Assembly: GCF_901709675.1 (NCBI RefSeq)
Contig: NC_051105.1
Coordinates: forward strand, 12,138,604 to 12,202,603
From: Syngnathus acus
Lineage: Eukaryota > Chordata > Actinopteri > Syngnathiformes > Syngnathidae
DNA: 64,000 nt
Direction of reading: 5' to 3'
A model generated the notes under the pieces. The model made no database searches. It was not told the origin of the DNA and saw only the letters and a program-made list of their open reading frames with translations. Below, one piece after another: positions 1 to 11,182 of the stretch (positions are counted from its first letter, which is position 1; every line of letters starts with the position of its first letter). The position numbers and the translations under genes were made by a program.

Positions 1-629
1 TTGCCTTTTTGTATAATCACACTTTCTATCCATTCTGTGAATGTCTCAATGCTAGAACCAGGAGCTCTATAGACACAACTTATAATAATGTCTTTTTTCT
101 TTTCAACACAAATCTGTATCGTGAGACATTCAAGAAGATTGTCCACCACCTGTGTCATAGCCTCTACAATCTTGAATTTCATATTCAAATCAACATAGAT
201 TGCAACACCACCCCCCGCTTTGCTCTGTCTGTTGTTGCATATGAATTCATAGCCTTCCATCTCAAAGTGCATTCCCTTCTCAGTCGTAATCCAGGTCTCA
301 GAAATAGTTATTATATTAAATGATTGTTTGAATGTGTTTAAGTAATCCCGAATGCTACTAAAATTTTTATATAGACTCCGGCTATTGAAATGGATAATAG
401 ATAGCTTATCTTTTGTTAAGATGTCCGTATTGTACTGATCATTGCTGTAATAATAACATGTGTTGTTTGTGGTGGAGAAGAAATTATTGTCTGGGTCGAT
501 GTCCTGATCTATGTCCAGAGTGCTGCTTTCACTGTAATCAAACGTCAGTTGGAGTTGTTCATGTTCTTGTATCCACTGTGTTACCTGTCCATTGTTGCTT
601 GATGTAGGTTGAGTAGTGTCCCTGAGCAT
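1..629 (-). CDS. LINE ORF2 N-terminus (endonuclease), cut by window edge
   Basis: Reading the minus strand from an ATG at 629, the frame stays open to the window edge. After about 70 variable residues comes the start of an APE-type endonuclease: a HFNSRSLYKNF segment, then ISETW (Trp codon at 291-293), a glycine-rich GGGVAIYV strand, and ISCVYRAPGSS. This nuclease nicks target DNA during target-primed reverse transcription. The reverse transcriptase would lie beyond position 1. The frame begins 62 bases downstream of the ORF1 stop, as expected for a two-ORF LINE of the L2/CR1/Jockey group. Clade assignment is by motif look only. No stop or frameshift is visible in the part present. Confidence 0.8.
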   Translation of the reverse strand, partial: MLRDTTQPTSSNNGQVTQWIQEHEQLQLTFDYSESSTLDIDQDIDPDNNFFSTTNNTCYYYSNDQYNTDILTKDKLSIIHFNSRSLYKNFSSIRDYLNTFKQSFNIITISETWITTEKGMHFEMEGYEFICNNRQSKAGGGVAIYVDLNMKFKIVEAMTQVVDNLLECLTIQICVEKKKDIIISCVYRAPGSSIETFTEWIESVIIQKG

Positions 630-690
630 TATGTTTGTGTTTTGTGTTGTTACCTCCATTCAGTTCCAAGTCCACTCCAGTTGAGGATAC

Positions 691-1287
691 TTATTCGAGC
701 TTTTCCAGTTCCTCAATACTCCTCACCATCAGTATCTTGGCCTCTTCTGGTGATCCATTAAGCTTGATGTATATCTTGCAATTTCTGGTCCATGTACTCT
801 GTATTTTTTTCATTCTTCTCAAGTGACGTGCTTTCTTTGCAATATCCGCATTGGTCTTTGTCAAATGTTCATTTATGTAGATGTCTGTACCTTTGAGCAA
901 CTTACCCTGTTTTAGAAGTGCAACTTTGTGCTTCCTGTTGACAAATTTCAGAATGACTGCAGGCTTGTCGTTGCTGTTTCTTCTGGGCAGTGGATGACAT
1001 GCTTCGACCTGGTTGGAGTCCATAGTTATTCCTTTGGTTTGCAGAAACTCAGCTACCTGTTGCTCGGCTGAGCTTGCATGTTGCTCACAGCCATCGTTAC
1101 TTGCCGTCACTGCCCTTGCATAAGATATAGGTTTGATCGCTATTCCCGTGATGACAATGTCATTTATTCTTGTGTATTGCTCGATGTCCGCTACCCGACT
1201 TTCAAGGTAGGCAAGCCGCTTGTCCTTCTCAGCATTGAGCATACGGAGCGCCTTTACCTCTTCCACCAGTGCCAAGATGTTTTTCAT
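691..1287 (-). CDS. LINE ORF1 protein (coiled coil plus RNA-binding type)
   Basis: A 198-residue uninterrupted frame just upstream of the endonuclease frame at 1-629. Residues 1 to about 40 are heptad-like and charged (EEVKALRMLNAEKDKRLAYL), suggesting a trimerising coiled coil. The middle (about 45-130) resembles the RNA-recognition-like domain of L1-type ORF1 proteins, and the basic C-terminus (HLTKTNADIAKKARHLRRMKK, about 140-165) suits single-strand nucleic acid binding. In such LINEs ORF1p coats the element RNA as a nucleic-acid chaperone. The function is inferred from layout and composition; no catalytic motif is expected. Both frames being intact suggests a fairly young copy. Confidence 0.7.
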   Translation of the reverse strand: MKNILALVEEVKALRMLNAEKDKRLAYLESRVADIEQYTRINDIVITGIAIKPISYARAVTASNDGCEQHASSAEQQVAEFLQTKGITMDSNQVEACHPLPRRNSNDKPAVILKFVNRKHKVALLKQGKLLKGTDIYINEHLTKTNADIAKKARHLRRMKKIQSTWTRNCKIYIKLNGSPEEAKILMVRSIEELEKLE

Positions 1288-1944
1288 TATCTATGATAAT
1301 ATAATGTATTCCCATCAAGACAGTCACTGGTAAGCATAAGAAAAATCAATTACAAATACAAGCATACACATTTCATATGTAAAACATATTGGTTGTCAGA
1401 TACCTGCAGCATACTATTTATGTTTAGTTCTTGTTTTGTTCTCAAATTTGGACTAAGGAGCAAAGATCAAGAAGAATCCCTATATATTTAGCGTTGACAA
1501 ACGACAACCAGCAATCAGGTCTTATGGGCGCACACATTGCTACCAGCTCGGTTGACGTAACTCGGACCGCCATGTATACAAATGCCTCAAAAAATATGTA
1601 TTCCTTACTATCGATTTGAACAACTTATTGTTTGTTTATTGATCGCCTCAATTTATTTTCCTTTGTTATCATTCTCTAATTTAAGGTTGAAATTAATTAA
1701 AAATCATCTTGTTGTCAAGTTTTGTGTTTGACCGAGCTTTCCGATGATAGGAACATTTAGCTTTCCAATGATAGGAACATTTAGAAATTGGATAAAGACT
1801 GAAAAAGTTAAGAACTTCTCCTGCAGCTGCACACATTGGCTGAGATCAGTCAAAAGGATGCCCTTTTTGGAAGGGAAATGGTCGTGGGCTATGCAAATTG
1901 GTGCACATGCTGTTATTTAGAATGAATTCAGATTTTTCAACATG
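1288..1944. other. Upstream sequence of the LINE; no gene seen
   Basis: This AT-rich stretch lies upstream of ORF1 and probably includes the LINE 5' UTR, but I could not place the 5' end. A short tandem pair with the core ATGATAGGAACATTTAG occurs at about 1740-1785. No coding frame with recognisable similarity was seen. Confidence 0.4.

Positions 1945-1995
<51 letters not shown>
1945..1995. repeat. (ATA)n microsatellite
   Basis: About 17 uninterrupted ATA/TAA units directly abut the SINE at 1996. Short ATA runs resume after the SINE at 2339-2352, so the SINE appears to have inserted within this microsatellite. Confidence 0.95.
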
Positions 1996-2338
1996 GGGCG
2001 GCTCGGTGGGGCACTGGGTAGCACGTCCGCCTCACAGTTAGGAGGGTGCGGGTTCGATTCCACCTACGGCCCTCCCTGTGTGGAGTTTGCATGTTCTCCC
2101 CGGGCCGCACTCCGGTTTCCTCCCACATCCCAAAAACATGCTTGGTAGGCCGATTGGGCACTCCAAATTGTCCCTAGGTGTGAGTGCGAGTGCAAATGGT
2201 TGTCTCTGTGTGCCCTGCGATTGGATGGCAACCGGTTCAGGGTGTCCCCCTGCTGTCCGATGACGGCTGGGATAGGCTCCAGCACACCCGCGACCACCGT
2301 GGGGACTAAGCGGTCCAGAAAATGGATGGCTGGATGGA
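1996..2338 (+). mobile_element. tRNA-derived SINE, copy 1
   Basis: The head carries Pol III promoter boxes. An A-box-like run is followed about 35 bases later by a B box (GGTTCGATTCC, about 2051-2061). The body has the conserved TGTGGAGTTTGCATGTTCTC segment, and the 3' end (GGGATAGGCTCCAGCAC then GGATGG repeats) resembles an L2-type LINE tail. That tail implies mobilisation in trans by an L2-type reverse transcriptase. Near full-length relatives occur at 10171-10522 (minus) and 37016-37374 (plus). The family name (V-SINE/HE1 type) is from memory and tentative. Confidence 0.85.
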
Positions 2339-2389
2339 TAATAATAATAATAACAATGATCATTTCATTTGATTGGATTGCGCCTTTCT

Positions 2390-3640
2390 GACACTGAAGG
2401 TCACATTTTAATGGGGTAAAATAAAACAATAATGTGATAAAACAATAAAATTGGGAGATAGTACAAAATAAGATCAAATAAAATGAAGGTGAATTAACAT
2501 TTGTATTCAGGAGTTGTAGGCAGATCTGTAAATATTAATTTTGAGACCCACTAAAATAATGATATAAATTATAAATAGTAACGTAAAATAGAGTCAGAGT
2601 TTTTTAAGTCAAGAGGTAGAGCATTCCGCAATCTAGGGGCAGAGCCTGATCCCCCATAGTACTAAGGCATGTAATGGGAACAGACAGGTGTGTGGAGGCA
2701 GATGAGCTCAGTGATCCTGAGTGAGAAGTGATATTGATAAGGTCTGATATATATGGAGGGGCGAGGTTAGGAATTGCTTTAAAAGTGAAGACTAAATTTT
2801 TTTACTGTATGTTGCTTAACCGGGAGCAATGCAGCTGATGCAAAACAGGAGTGATATGATGGAATAAAGGAGTTATTGTAATAATACATGCAGCTGAGTT
2901 TTGAACCTTCTTAAATTTGGTTAGTGATATGAGGGGAAGTACCAAAAAGAAGAGAATCGCAATAATCCAAATATGCCATTAACAAGACTGTGAATCAGAA
3001 TGGCAGTAGTAAATTTTAATTTAAGATAGACAGTCAATAAGGAAGGGCATGGGAAAATTAGAAGAAGCTTTACTAGAAAGATAGAGCTGGGTGTCATTTG
3101 CATGGCATTGAAAGTTGATTTTATGTTTGCGGAAGATATTACCTAGGGATAGAAGATAGACTATGAAAAGAAGGGGGCCCAGCCCAAAGCCCTGAGGCAC
3201 AGCAGTGATAACAGAAGTTTAGTTAAAGGTTTTGACCTGGATAAACCGAGTATGCTTTGAAAGACCAATTTAATGAGTTTCCACAATGGAAGACAGTCTG
3301 TGAAGAAGAGTGGAATGGCAGTGTCTAAGTCAACACTCAGATCCAGAAAAATAAGAATAGAAAGAAGTCCAGAATCAACTGCGAAGAGGAGATCACTGGT
3401 TATTCTGACGTGCTGTTTCAGTGCTATGAGAGGAGCGGAAACCAGATTGAAATTTGTGCAAATTTGTGTGAACGAAATGGATTGGTACACAGATGTCCTA
3501 AATCCGAGGGTAACTGTGTATATTTCAATTTGTGCGCAGAAGACAAACGCTCCTACACATTTATTAGTAAATAAGGCCCAAAGTTCCTCAATGTACAATC
3601 GTAAGGAATTTAGGAATTTCATCATCTCTGGTCCATAATA
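2390..3640 (-). mobile_element. Decayed L2-type LINE, 3' half
   Basis: On the minus strand, 3161-3625 still reads like the middle of a LINE reverse transcriptase. It carries a degenerate ADSGLLSILIFLDLS segment, matching the ADSGALNILLLLDLS segment of the younger L2 copy at 14.5 kb. Further 3', 2600-2800 in minus orientation gives a broken C-terminal segment (PRLRNALPLDLKNSDS-like). Many stops and frameshifts show it is long dead. Boundaries are approximate. Confidence 0.65.
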
Positions 3641-5082
3641 TCAATCACTGCATGTAAGCAACATTGAATGCTCGGGACCTTTTGATCTCTCAGAAGGAAC
3701 TATATAAAAATACATCAACGTGATTGACAATTTTATGAATAAATGTGATTATTTTTCCAATTAAGCTGTACATATCGGAGGCCACATTACAGGTTTGAAG
3801 AGTTGAAATGATTAATCTTATCATTTCAGACCACAAAACCTTTCATTTAAACAGAGGTGAGTAGACTTCACAACATGTAAATTAAAAAAGCAAGGTCAGA
3901 TATATTTTACAGTGACAACTGTTACAGCTTTTACAGAAATGATGGGAGAAAAAAATACATAATACTGATGGAGCTAGGAATCAGTGTATAGTATGTGAAA
4001 TTGCCTTGAGAGCAGAGTCTTTCATAATTATTTCATTGTTGTGATACTGCACAATTTTTATGTGCATAAATTGTGGCCTTTGCAATTAACCCAACACAGT
4101 AGTGATGCAGTGGGGCGAGCATTACTGAGCCTTGGGAACATTTTCAGAGCACTGCACAGAGGCAACAGCGATCCCCACGGTGGCAGCCTCTGTTCTTCAC
4201 CGTTCCCCCACGGCTGCTGTACGTTTTGCTAATCTGGCCGGCTCAGAGTGGAGGTGAAATATAAAACATTTCTCTCATGGTCCTAGATGGACCTTTCTTT
4301 GTGAAACAAAGCATCTGGTATCCCATTTACTATGTTGGCAGGTGTACATGAAATTTCTGTCTGAATTGTTGTCATGGCAACAACATGAAGAAAACAAACA
4401 TCTGCCATGTAACTATGGCAATTGATTCCATTAAGCCCTACCTTGTTAAGCACAGGAAGATTCATGCAAAATGAAGTAAGTACCTGTATGTGTGCCACTT
4501 TTACGCACATTTTATGATTACGTGCATTCATAGGTTTGCTCACTGTGCCGCCTTTGAAGATTGTTACATTGTATGCTATAAATTCACCGAGCTGTCCAAA
4601 TCTAGAAGCGCAATCGCATTCTTGAACATTTTCTTCATATTTAGAAGCCAATATACATTTTACTGAAATCACCCATAAATAGTATGGCAATAAAAATAAC
4701 ATTGGTGAAATAAATAATTGAACTCCGAATTGTTTACTCCTCTTAACAGTCCATCAAGCTGAATATGGTGCTGCCTTCGGAAGAAAACCTGCCCGTTGTT
4801 TTATTGTAAAATGGTTATCTTTGTTTATATACCCAGTAAAAGGCTTAACTTTATTCATTAAGCTGAATTTGATACTGCATTCAGAACTAAAAATGTCCAG
4901 GTTGTTTTACTCGAGAATAGAATAGAAATCTGCCATTAATTTCATGCAATTTTATATATAATTTATAATATAGAATATAATTTTATATTGGGATATAGGC
5001 CCTTTCATAAAAAATTATCTATTATTGTTTTTTGGGGGTTGGAGGGAAATAAAAATATCAAAAGGATCGAAAGGAACAATAT
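3641..5082. other. No recognisable gene or repeat
   Basis: AT-rich sequence with only short chance frames. I see no domain, TIR or tail that I can name. Confidence 0.4.
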
Positions 5083-6402
5083 TACCGTATTTTGCGGACT
5101 AAAAGTCGCCCCGGAATATAGGTCGCATTAGCCATAAAATGCACAATAACGTGAAAAAAAACATACATAAGTCGCTCCGGAGTATAAGTCGCATTTAGGG
5201 GGAAATTTATTCGACAAAATCCAACACCAAGAACAGACATGAATGAGCAACAACAGGCTGAACGATAGGTATGCTAACGTGACATAAACAGAAACGAAGA
5301 GCTGAGAACGGGCCTGACGTAACATTCAGAGTTATTCAAATAACTATTACATAAATAACACGTTTATAAAACAATCTGTGTCACTCCAATTCATTAAATC
5401 CATCGATCGTCCTTTATGTCAACAATGGGTGCGCGCCGCTGACGGCGCTTGCACTTCAAAATATTCCACAGGCCCATATAACGATATATAAATTATATAT
5501 CAAATAACTATTATATAAGCAATAATATTATCAAACCATCTGTGTCACTCCTAATCATTAAATCCATCGATCAAATTCCTCGTCCTTTGTCAACAACGCC
5601 GCGCGTGCGCCCTGACGTCAGCCTCGTCGTTATTCCACAGATCTAGTATATAACTATATTGTAGCGTTAACAAAGTACAAGGACCCAAGCACCGGCGTTG
5701 ACTTCCAGGCGTGTGGCGGCGTGGACTTCCATCCCCGGAGGTGGCACTTCCAGCCACGGAGGTGGAAGAGAGCTCCATAGAATAGGACCGGGCGTGTGTA
5801 AAAGCCATGTCCGAGCCCCATCCACCATCCCCGGACAGCCACCCGGCCGAGCACCGGCCCCCGACTTCCATCCACGGAGGTGAAAGAGAGCTCTGTAGAG
5901 TAGGACCGGGCGCGTGTGAAAGCCATGTCCGAGCCCCATCCACTGTCCCCGGGCAGCCACCCGGCCGAGCGCCGGCCCCCGACTTCCATCCACGGAGGTA
6001 CAAGAGAGCTCCGTAGAGTAGGACCGGGCGTGCGTAAAAGCCATAATAGTTTTTCAAACCTTCTGTGTCACTCCAAATCCTTAAATCCTTCAAACTCTTC
6101 GTCCTCCGTGTCACTTACAAACAATGCCGCTAATGATGCCGGTAGTACGTGGGGCCCTTCGTCATCTTCGTCATCCCGTGATCGAATCTTTGTCCTTTAT
6201 GTAAACAACCGCTGCTGACGTCACTTGAAATTCAAATTACAGTAATCCCTTGCTACATCGCGGTTCGTTTATCGCGGTTTCACTTTATTTTTTTATTTTA
6301 GAAAATTTATGAAAAAATTAACATGTAAGTCGCTCCTCAGTATAAGTCACCCACCCAAACTATGAAAAAAAACCCGCGACTTATAGTCCGAAAAATACGG
6401 TA
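5083..6402. mobile_element. TIR element of the TACCGTA family, copy A
   Basis: The ends are inverted: TACCGTATTTTGCGGACTAA at the left and the complementary TCCGAAAAATACGGTA at the right. Subterminal repeats of the AAGTCGC/GCGACTTAT type lie at both ends. The interior is shared with copies at 38762-39861 and (inverted) 62658-63852. It holds a minisatellite (5758-6044) and no transposase, so it is a non-autonomous DNA transposon of uncertain superfamily. Near the right end (6238-6285) it also includes a segment resembling a Tigger-like end (ACAGTAATCCCTTGCTACAT). Open frames across the GC-rich centre are by-products of the repeat units. Confidence 0.75.
5758..6044. repeat. 118-bp minisatellite inside TIR element copy A
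   Basis: Tandem units start at about 5758, 5876 and 5994 (period 118). Each begins with GGAGGT, followed by AGAGAGCTC and an AGGACCGGGCG core. The last unit is partial. Equivalent positions hold one unit in copy B (about 39437-39492) and two in copy C (about 63030-63215), so unit number varies between dispersed copies. Confidence 0.85.
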
Positions 6403-6913
6403 CTGTTATTTTCAGTTTTTAGTGACTTTTTGACGCACACTTATAACCTACCATTCCTTCTTCTGGGCTATGTAACATTATCGTCACAGTTGCAATTTGT
6501 GCATGTGGAGATAAGGCTGCTTTTTTTTCATAAACATGGCTGTAGCAGTTTGCATGTGGCTATCTGTGAAGCAGGTGTGTATGAAAGCTTTGCATTTGTA
6601 AACCATAATCAAACAGGCAAACAGACTATTCCTCCAGCACTATGGAAGCGTCCTGTTGAGCCCAAGGGTTTATTTAACACAGGTTCACACAGACAAATCT
6701 GTATGCAAAAGAATGAACCAAGATAAAAGAGAACAATCAGATTTGGAAATATAAGAGAAGTAACACAATACAGCGATAAAGTAAGCTTAGCTGTGAAGGA
6801 CAAAAGAGATACAAATGGGATAAATGATTTCTGTTCAAATAGATACGACACATGACGTCACATTATTGGTTGACTAGTCCAGGGTGTATAGGCTTCAGTT
6901 AGATCGACTGTGA
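6403..6913. other. No recognisable gene
   Basis: Unassigned sequence between the TIR element and the hAT element; nothing nameable on either strand. Confidence 0.4.
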
Positions 6914-7096
6914 CCCTAATGCAGTGCTTCTCAAATGGTGGGGGCGCGGTGCGATACCAAGGGGGGCGCGTGTGACACCAGGGAACATGCTTTTCTTTTG
7001 GCTGTACTCGATTAAAGGGTAATTAGACATCCACTGCAGTAGGTGGGAGTGGCGCTATCACTGGAAGAGTGTACGCAAGGAGTAGTCGCTCTACAG

Positions 7097-7416
7097 CAGG
7101 GGTCACCAACCCGGTGCCCGCGGGCACCAGGTCGCCCGCGGCGACCACATCAGTTGCCCGCAGCGACCACATCAGTCGGCCATAGGCCAGTTCTAAAAAT
7201 AGTTTACAGTACACTGGTGAAGAGCATGCAATGCCAGGCTTCCCACTAACATTAATGTTCAGTGTCTTCACATAGAATATCATTAATAAAAATATAAAAT
7301 TAAAGGTACACTGTGTAACTTTGTTATTTCAGAAGTGTATTATCAAAGTGGTCGCCCTTTGCATTATTCGGTGCCCTTGAAGTAGCTCCCAACTTCAAAA
7401 AGGTTGGTGACCCCTG
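7097..7416. mobile_element. hAT MITE nested in hAT
   Basis: The inverted ends CAGGGGTCACCAACC and GGTTGGTGACCCCTG are flanked by a perfect 8-bp TSD, CTCTACAG, at 7089-7096 and 7417-7424. It is 320 bp long with no coding potential. It lies inside the hAT of 6922-9172 and therefore inserted later. Confidence 0.95.
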
Positions 7417-7712
7417 CTCTACAGTGTAGAGCGCACGAAACATACGCACACACAGCACAGAGCAGGCGATAAAAAGTGCAGTGGGACACCATGGAAAAAT
7501 ATTGAACAGGGTTGAAAGGAACGACGGAGAGAGACGGAGATAATAGAATTGAGAGTCCAGGGATGAGATTTTTCCGCGGATCAGCGGATTTCCGTGTTTT
7601 TTTCCGTCTAAAGTATTTTCGTGAATCGTGTAAATCCGTTGAGAAATTTATTTTTTTATATATGGGGGGAGCGGCCGGCTAGCTGGCCGGGCAATGTTAG
7701 CCTCGGTGACTC

Positions 7713-8090
7713 TTGCGGGCATTCCCCCACCCGCCGCGACAGCGTATATCACCCCCCCCCCCTACTTTTCCGTGCTTTTTGACATTTGCCATTCTCATCC
7801 CTGAGAGTCACACGAAAGCTAAGACAAGGAAATATGACGAAGCGTACGTAGCCCTCGGCTTGAGTGCGACTACGATGGGAGACGAGGAAAGACCGGTGTG
7901 TTTACTGTGCCTTACAATGTTGGCACCGGACAGTATGAAGCCAAATAAATTAAGGCGGCACTTATAAAGTCATTGCGCCCCAATCACGCTGAGAAGATGC
8001 TTGAGGTTTTTCAGCGAAAACGGGCTGAATATTGCCAACAATCATCCTACTTTGTGAATGCTACTTCAGTCAATCAGCAAGCACTGTAAG
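7713..8090 (+). pseudogene. hAT transposase N-terminus, BED zinc finger
   Basis: The frame 7713-7967 ends with KYDEAYVALGLSATTMGDEE followed by a C-x2-C...H pattern (CLLCLTM...KLRRHL), typical of the BED finger of ZBED5/Charlie-like transposases. A stop follows. A neighbouring frame continues with NHAEKMLEVFQRKRAEY until about 8090. After the Rex1 insertion the same protein resumes at about 8652 (YQIAQCKKK..., then KLILPAAAEMVSVML). The gene is broken by a stop, frameshifts, the LINE insertion and loss of the whole catalytic part. Confidence 0.75.
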
Positions 8091-8092
8091 CT

Positions 8093-8645
8093 TAGACTTA
8101 GACTTAGACAGAACTTTATTGTCATTTTGTCAACACTAGGTGTGTACAAAACGAAATTTCGTTGCATACGGCTTTCAACAATGTAGAGGTATTTCGGCTG
8201 GTTAAAAAAAGTGACATTCTATATAAAAATATGAAATAAGATAATTATAAAGTACAAAGTGCAAAGTGCAGCAGTGATAAAGTATGTGAACAGTGCAGGA
8301 GACAAAAGCAGTATTTACAAGTGTGCAGAGGAATGCTACGTTTGAATGTTCAACAGTCTGACGACAGCAGGGAAAAAACTATTGCAGAACCTGGTGGACC
8401 TGCAGCGGATGCTGCGAAACCACTTCCCAGAGGGCAGCAGGGAGAACAGTCCATGGTGGGGGTGTGATGGGTCACTGATAATATTTCGGGCTCGGGACAC
8501 GCAGCGCTGGGATGACAAGTCCTGAATGGAGGGAAGAGGAGCCCCGATGATCCTCTCTGCTGTCCTCACCACTCTCCTCAGGTTCTTCCAATCGGAGGCG
8601 CTGCAACCTCCACACCACACCGAGAGACAGCTTGTCAGCATCATA
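8093..8645 (-). mobile_element. Rex1-type LINE, 5'-truncated copy
   Basis: The minus strand encodes the last ~95 residues of the Rex1 reverse transcriptase (CLSVWCGGCSASDWKNLRRV to VVRLLNIQT). The 3' UTR is nearly identical to that of the intact copy ending at about 50934, including the GTCTAA-repeat tail (plus-strand TTAGAC repeats at 8095-8112). In the coding part I noticed one replacement (GKW for GKR). The strong 5' truncation and near identity indicate a recent target-primed insertion into the hAT transposase remnant. Confidence 0.9.
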
Positions 8646-9180
8646 TAAAGCAGCGTACCAAATTGCTCAGTGCAAGAAAAAAAAAACACACCATTGCAGA
8701 AAAGCTGATACTACCTGCAGCCGCGGAGATGGTCTCCGTCATGCTGCCTCCTTTTGAGCAAAAATTGTTTTATTCATTTTTGTTTTGTAGGTTAAAATGT
8801 TTTATATATTGTGCTCTGAGTTAATGTTGCTGATTACTTTGAATTGAATATTATTTATTGCTGTTATTTAATTTAATATTATGTATGTTTATTATTATTT
8901 TATTGTAGTTTTTCCAGCATAAAATGGCAGTTGGTCAAGAATGTTTATAGTTTAAATAATTATAATTTATATTTAATTTCAGGCAAAGTGATGCACATTG
9001 ATTCTCTTCTGTTACAGACTAAAAAACAACGTTATTAATAGTTATTCTTTATTGTAAGTTGATCTTTCTTTTTTATTTATATTTTGTTTTCTTTAATGTT
9101 AATAACATGGGGGCGGCGAAATGTTTTCTTCTCCCTATGGGGGGCATCAAAGAAAATTATTGTGAAGCACTGCCCTAATA

Positions 9181-9790
9181 AGAACAAGGATGATATGAAA
9201 CAAGCATGGATTGTTATTTTGTGTGAGTGGATAAATGCCATGTGACAGAAGTGATTATTCATGTGATGGTGAGCTGTTGCCATAATTGCGGTTCTGGAAG
9301 TGCAAAATCTAACAGCATTTTTCTTCTTTTATGCCTAGAATGTACATGTTCAGTTAGTTTAAGGAAAACGGTACGTTAAAAGCTTTTTACTTTATTGAAA
9401 AAATATCCTAGTGTGTTCTGATTGTATAGATAAGGTAAGACAAATTGAAGGGGAAAATAACATTGCTCATAGGCACCAGACATCAGTTCAGAAAAAAATA
9501 TTTAGTGAATATCAAAAGAAGTCTTTCACTTCACTTTCAAGGCAGTATTTTCATTTTTTTTTTAAAAAGATGCATATATGACAGTTGATGTAATGTATAG
9601 CTATGTCTGCATTCAAGAATAAGTGTCTAACAGCCAGAGAGAGACAAACTGCAAGAGGAGAAAAGCCGAGCCAGTGAACAGGAGCACCTCAAGGCATGAA
9701 TCATTCCTGTTGACAAGGAGACAAAGGTCTGAAACATGTAATAACTCTTGCTCTTACTGTCTGTCACAGTGTTCTCAAAGTAGAATTTTT
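9181..9790. other. No recognisable gene
   Basis: Unassigned AT-rich sequence between the hAT element and a TG microsatellite. Confidence 0.4.
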
Positions 9791-9795
9791 CACGT

Positions 9796-9813
9796 GTGTG
9801 TGTGTGTGTGCGT

Positions 9814-9872
<59 letters not shown>

Positions 9873-9919
9873 TGCGTGTGTGTGTGTGTGTGTGCGTGTG
9901 TGTGTGTGTGTGCGAGTGC
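9796..9919. repeat. (TG)n / (TGCG)n microsatellite
   Basis: About 120 bases of alternating purine-pyrimidine, GTGTGT with interspersed GTGC units, which could adopt Z-DNA. Long Cys-Val or Thr-His frames over it are artefacts of the repeat. Confidence 0.95.
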
Positions 9920-10170
9920 GATGAGAGATTAAATACTCCATTTATGTGAAGGGCACCTCTGTGGTCAGAGTGATAGGTGAATTTTTCCGTGATGCACTCA
10001 GGTCACAATATGGCCAAATTGATCAAACAATCAATGTTAGGAACAATACCAATGGACATGAACTTTGGTTATTGTAACTGATTTAAGGGTTATTTCTTTC
10101 GCTTGTTTCCATAAAGAATGTTTATGAAACCTATCTAATCAAACATTAACTAAACTAAGTCAGTTTAAAG

Positions 10171-10522
10171 TCCATCCATCCATCCATCCATTTTCTGAAC
10201 CGCTTAGTCCCCACGGGGGTCACGGGTGTGCTGGAGCCTATCCCAGCCGTCAACGGGCAGTAGGCGGGGGACACCCTGAACCGGTTGCCAGCCAATCGCA
10301 GGGCACACAGAGACAAACAACCATTCGCACTCACACTCACACCTTGGGACAATTTGGAGTGCTCAACCGGCCTACCAAGCATGTTTTTGGGATGTGGGAG
10401 GAAACCGGAGTGCCCGGAGAAAACCCATGCAGGCTCGGGGAGAACATGCAAACTCCACACAGGGAGGGCCGCACCCTCCTAACTGAGAGGCGGACGTGCT
10501 ACCCAGTGCGCCACCGAGCCGC
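10171..10522 (-). mobile_element. tRNA-derived SINE, copy 2
   Basis: Reverse orientation of the SINE at 1996. The tail appears as (CCAT)n at 10171-10190 and the tRNA-like head ends at 10522. It is flanked by a 10-bp direct repeat, CAGTTTAAAG, at 10161-10170 and 10523-10532, giving clean insertion boundaries and a length near 352 bp. Confidence 0.9.
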
Positions 10523-10532
10523 CAGTTTAAAG

Positions 10533-10589
10533 TCAAGTCAAGTTTTATTATATAGCCCTAAATCACAGAAACGTCTCATACATGCCCAC
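10533..10589. repeat. Interspersed repeat split by the BEL insertion, left part
   Basis: This segment (AAGTTTTATTATATAGCCCT...) and the one starting at 22211 appear to be two halves of one repeat copy, separated when the BEL element inserted. A related repeat is at about 32955-33150. The class is not identified. Confidence 0.5.
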
Positions 10590-10964
10590 TGTTGAGGATA
10601 GCGACCTCTAATGCTGGAGTTTAAGGTGATTGACCACTACAGGGCTTCTGTCAGAAAGCACGCTGGACATCAGGAACGATTTTCTTGGTTTAATTTGAAA
10701 TGATGCGCTCCAGTACAATGCCGTGCGGTTATGCAGTGGAGTTGAACCAGTATTTAGGCAAGCAAACAAGCCATCCAGTTAGCAAGTAAGCAGCCAGCAG
10801 CATGCACAAGTACAAGAATAAGCATAAGCATAAGCAGTTTGTCGTCAATGACTGCTTTTCCACTGAAACAAAGTACTCGAACGTGAAAACAGGAAGAGGT
10901 CTCACGTGAACACAGCCTTCAAAATTAAAGCACTGCTGAATAACATAACGAGGAATTCTTAACA
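10590..10964 (-). repeat. BEL 3' LTR
   Basis: 375 bp, starting TGTTGAGG and ending TTAACA on the plus strand (a TGTT...AACA pair). It matches 21842-22210 closely, with a 6-bp indel in an AAGCAT-type repeat and scattered substitutions. A purine-rich tract (plus strand GCCGCCCCCAC, 10965-10975) lies on the internal side where a polypurine tract is expected. Confidence 0.9.
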
Positions 10965-11182
10965 GCCGCCCCCACATTTGCCTTGTAAATGTGTAAGACC
11001 AAGAATTCTTCAAGTGTCTTTTGTGTCATCCTGCAGTGCAGGAAGTTCAATAGAGGCTTTGCAGCTGACGTCATCAAGCTACCCACATTAGCTTGGCGGC
11101 CATCATGGCGGTCAACTTTTCAGTGCCGGTCAACGACTCACACACGCTTTCTTGTTATATCTGCTGCTATTTGAGCTTAAAA

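Larger units (their letters stand above)
6922..9172 (+). mobile_element. hAT transposon, deletion derivative (BED type)
   Basis: The termini are CAGTGCTTC at 6922 and GAAGCACTG ending at 9172. They are flanked by a near-perfect 8-bp duplication, CCCTAATG (6914-6921) and CCCTAATA (9173-9180), as hAT elements make. The interior retains only the N-terminal BED region of a transposase (7800-8090, continuing at 8652-8750). It has been invaded by a hAT MITE (7097-7416) and by a Rex1 3' fragment (about 8093-8645). The catalytic and dimerisation regions are absent, so it cannot encode its own transposase. Confidence 0.9.

Noticed and set aside
1996-2090. Possible tRNA genes at the SINE heads (also 10430, 29070 and 37020)
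   Set aside because: A and B boxes are present but the acceptor and anticodon arms do not form, and each continues into a SINE body.
5590-6114. Several long overlapping frames on both strands over the GC-rich centre of TIR copy A
   Set aside because: They are generated by the 118-bp tandem units (118 is not a multiple of 3, so each frame recurs in shifted form). No conserved domain, and the unit number varies between copies.
9623-9949. Frames of alternating Cys-Val and Thr-His residues
   Set aside because: Direct translations of the TG microsatellite.
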